Positions 61,986 through 64,000 of a DNA stretch of 64,000 nt are shown here, piece after piece. The notes beneath the pieces are model-generated. The model did no database searches, was not told the DNA's origin, and saw nothing but the letters and a program-made list of their open reading frames with translations. Numbering within the stretch: position 1 is the stretch's first letter; every line of letters starts with the position of its first letter. Source of the DNA: Veillonella sp. DNF00869 (lineage in GTDB: Bacteria > Bacillota > Negativicutes > Veillonellales > Veillonellaceae); NCBI RefSeq assembly GCF_001553345.1, contig NZ_KQ960749.1, positions 124,001-188,000 on the forward strand. The letters run 5' to 3'. The position numbers and the translations under genes were made by a program.

Positions 61986-63227
61986 TTACTTTTCTAACAT
62001 GGTTTCTAGGATGACAACATCGGTTTGCTTCATCCCTTCACGGGCAATGGTTGCTACCGTTTGCACTGTATGGTCAATGTCTTCTTTTACAATACCTTGG
62101 CCTGCTTTAAAGCTATTATCTGTCTTTGCTTGTGTATAGGCTAATAAGGAATTACCAAGGGACATACCAATTTTCATAGCACAAGATGCTTTTGCTCCAT
62201 CGCAAACCACACCGGATGTGCCTGCTAATGCATTTGATAATGTTTCCCAAACTACTTCCTTGGATTCATTAAGCAAGAATGCTACACCAGCGGCTGTAGC
62301 AGAAGCAGCGCTCACTACACCACAGTAAGCACTCAAACGACCAATATATTGTTTAATGTATAGGGCTAACACATTGGCTAAAGCTAAAGAGCGCAACGTA
62401 TGGTCACGATCGATACCGTATTCTTTAGCATACATCATAATAGGCACAGATAATGTAATCCCTTGGTTACCACTACCGCAGTTAATCATTACAGGCATAG
62501 AACAACCGTCCATGCGTGCATCAGATCCAGCCGCTGCATAGGCACGAGCTTTATCCGCAATGGAAGAAGAATTGGAAATAATCAATTTACCAATATTGGA
62601 ACCATAATTGTTTTTCATACCTTCTTCGGCAATAGCCATATTCAAATCTAGTTGTGGTCCTAAAATATCTTCCAACTCTTTTGCATCTACAGTACTAGCA
62701 AATTCATAGCAAGAGTCAAAGCACAATTCCATGGAGTGTTTAGCCACTTCTTCTGCAGATAAGGCAATCAACACTTCTCCGTCTTTTTCTGCGTAAGAAA
62801 TAGTGGTATGTGTATTTTGAACAATGACATTAGACGTATGCTCACCAGCCACAGCAGTGACTTCGATGAATAAGTTTTCTACCCCTTCTGCTAGCTCAAT
62901 ATCACAGTAATCCGCTTCAAATAAACGGTCTGCTTCTACCACTTGTTCATGAGTAAGGTCTTCTAGCACTTCTAGTTCTTTCGCCGCTGTCCCTACTAAG
63001 GTGCCTAAAATAAGACTATAATAAATGCCCGTACGACCTTCTGAATTAGGAATGGTCACACTTTTTGCATTCTTAATAATATTGCCGCTTAACCGACCAT
63101 GAATGTGATCTGGTCGAACTCCTAATAGTTCTGCCGCTTTCGCCGCTGCAAATGCCAAGGCGATTGGCTCCGTACAACCAAAGGCCGGTTTTACCTCACG
63201 TTTTAATAATTCTATGTACTCTGTCAT
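61986..63227 (-). CDS. cyuA: L-cysteine desulfidase family protein (CyuA/UPF0597)
   Basis: 413 residues. The family's iron-sulfur ligands are visible: Cys in KPAFGCTEPIALAFAAAKA, Cys in MINCGSGNQGITLSVP and the Cys pair in VVCDGAKASCAMKIG. Such enzymes break L-cysteine down to pyruvate, ammonia and sulfide; the fold is shared with the L-serine dehydratase alpha domain. AGGAGGTTTGT precedes the ATG. Monocistronic, with divergent or unlinked neighbours. Confidence 0.88.
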   Translation of the reverse strand: MTEYIELLKREVKPAFGCTEPIALAFAAAKAAELLGVRPDHIHGRLSGNIIKNAKSVTIPNSEGRTGIYYSLILGTLVGTAAKELEVLEDLTHEQVVEADRLFEADYCDIELAEGVENLFIEVTAVAGEHTSNVIVQNTHTTISYAEKDGEVLIALSAEEVAKHSMELCFDSCYEFASTVDAKELEDILGPQLDLNMAIAEEGMKNNYGSNIGKLIISNSSSIADKARAYAAAGSDARMDGCSMPVMINCGSGNQGITLSVPIMMYAKEYGIDRDHTLRSLALANVLALYIKQYIGRLSAYCGVVSAASATAAGVAFLLNESKEVVWETLSNALAGTSGVVCDGAKASCAMKIGMSLGNSLLAYTQAKTDNSFKAGQGIVKEDIDHTVQTVATIAREGMKQTDVVILETMLEK

Positions 63228-63373
63228 ACAAACCTCCTACGTATCTATGTAAAACAACGATACATTCCACCTCTACTTGAAATGCATCATATCTGTATAT
63301 GTCATATAGTTTCATACACTACTTGTATATTGTATCATACCACATCCACAAGCTATACAAGTATATAAATCAG

Positions 63374-64000
63374 TTATAGGTGCCATAATTTCTTATGTAT
63401 GCAATACGCCTCTAACGCCTCTATATCAACCTCTACACCCAATCCAGCACCATTAGGCACCTCCACAAACTGTGAAAGTCTCTCTATACTGCAATTTTTT
63501 ATTGTACTAATAATAGGCGGTCGAGTCAAATCTCGCTCAAAATAGCGCAACGAATCTGACAAATCTCCCGGCATATAGGTATCTCCTAGAGCCGCTAATT
63601 GTACATGCATCCATTTGGAAATACTCGATTCCACCATGGATCCAATCCAGTACTGGATGCCATGGTCACGACAACACTGAATGACCTTAGCCGTTTCTCG
63701 AAGACCACCTAAACGACCCACTTTTACATTGAGTACATCCAACAAGCCATGTGTATGGGCATAGACCAAATCATCATATCCCAAAATCGATTCATCTAAA
63801 CATATAGGAGTCGTAATCCCCCATTCATGAGTTGACTTATATTGATGGTACATTTTTAAACTCTGTATCTGAAAGGGCTCTTCTATACAGGCCAAATGAA
63901 ACCCCTGTAAGGCCCGCACCTTATCCACATCTTCATAGGTGTAACTTTGATTCGCATCCACCGCTAACATAAGGTCTGGATAGGCTGAACGCACTCGCTG
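63374..64000 (-). CDS. menC: o-Succinylbenzoate synthase-like enolase-superfamily enzyme, 5' end beyond window
   Basis: The C-terminal ~209 residues are seen; the frame runs through position 64000 without a start signal, so the N-terminal capping domain lies outside. Barrel-domain metal ligands: Asp in LMLAVDANQSY, Glu in ACIEEPFQ and Asp-Glu in TPICLDESIL; the catalytic Lys is in DVLNVKVGRLGGL. GSMVESSISKWMHVQLAAL is typical of MenC/N-acylamino-acid racemase. It would dehydrate SHCHC to o-succinylbenzoate in menaquinone synthesis, matching the quinone-linked fumarate reductase; racemase activity is an alternative. Confidence 0.8.
   Translation of the reverse strand, partial: QRVRSAYPDLMLAVDANQSYTYEDVDKVRALQGFHLACIEEPFQIQSLKMYHQYKSTHEWGITTPICLDESILGYDDLVYAHTHGLLDVLNVKVGRLGGLRETAKVIQCCRDHGIQYWIGSMVESSISKWMHVQLAALGDTYMPGDLSDSLRYFERDLTRPPIISTIKNCSIERLSQFVEVPNGAGLGVEVDIEALEAYCIHKKLWHL

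Noticed and set aside
1..64000. CRISPR arrays, rRNA, tRNA, transposases, prophage genes
   Set aside because: None seen: no regularly spaced repeats, no tRNA-like folds with GTTCRANNC arms in intergenic DNA, no DDE-type transposase or phage frames.

Overview
The window reads as chromosome of a diderm Firmicute of the class Negativicutes, most likely Veillonella or a close relative. Support for this: low GC with Firmicute-type ribosome binding sites, a T-box leader, a GntR/YolD-like/UvrX gene set, a complete type V autotransporter with an outer-membrane beta-barrel, ferredoxin-dependent 2-oxoacid oxidoreductase, and a membrane-anchor-less (class E type) succinate dehydrogenase/fumarate reductase. 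The genus is an inference from gene content; no rRNA or tRNA gene was seen.

Layout. 1-7.9 kb: nucleotidase, cobinamide amidohydrolase (cbiZ), asparaginase, PepD, a protein-lysine-methyltransferase-like enzyme, a PepSY lipoprotein and prephenate dehydratase. 8-13.1 kb: leuACDB behind a leucine T-box and a second, unclassified attenuator. 13.2-18.5 kb: pyrG, argS, a cyclophilin lipoprotein and small genes. 18.7-18.95 kb: type I toxin/antisense-RNA locus A. 19.3-22.3 kb: an ECF transporter whose S component is fused to an ATPase. 22.4-27.5 kb: a nickel/peptide-type ABC importer with a divergent binding protein behind a Fur-like box. 27.7 kb: the tail of a lost second binding-protein gene. 27.9-31 kb: purB and an MFS carrier. 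31.1-31.5 kb: toxin locus B with two tandem small RNAs. 31.6-34.2 kb: korAB. 34.5-34.7 kb: an orphan multi-hairpin RNA. 34.8-39.9 kb: a GntR regulator, a lipid kinase, a degenerate GH28-like protein and a YolD/UvrX SOS polymerase pair. 40.2-43.8 kb: sdhABE. 44.7-49.2 kb: nrdA and nrdB separated by toxin locus C. 49.4-52.2 kb: an autotransporter whose upstream region carries a run of eight G. 52.3-64 kb: brnQ, a molybdopterin oxidoreductase, dps, an arsR-dinB-tauE-type operon, ahpC, cyuA and a truncated menC-like gene.

How the parts fit. The metabolic genes suit an amino-acid-making, organic-acid-using anaerobe (KorAB, fumarate reductase, cysteine desulfidase). Dps, AhpC and class I ribonucleotide reductase point to oxygen exposure. 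Most genes are on the minus strand, and nearly every transcription unit ends in a clear hairpin.

The least ordinary content is RNA-level or regulatory: three very small hydrophobic toxin genes with nearby small RNAs, a promoter-borne poly-G tract that could switch the autotransporter on and off, an independent ~185-nt hairpin RNA that itself carries a C8 run, and a tandem attenuator in front of leuA. All functional names rest on sequence reading alone, with no database search.
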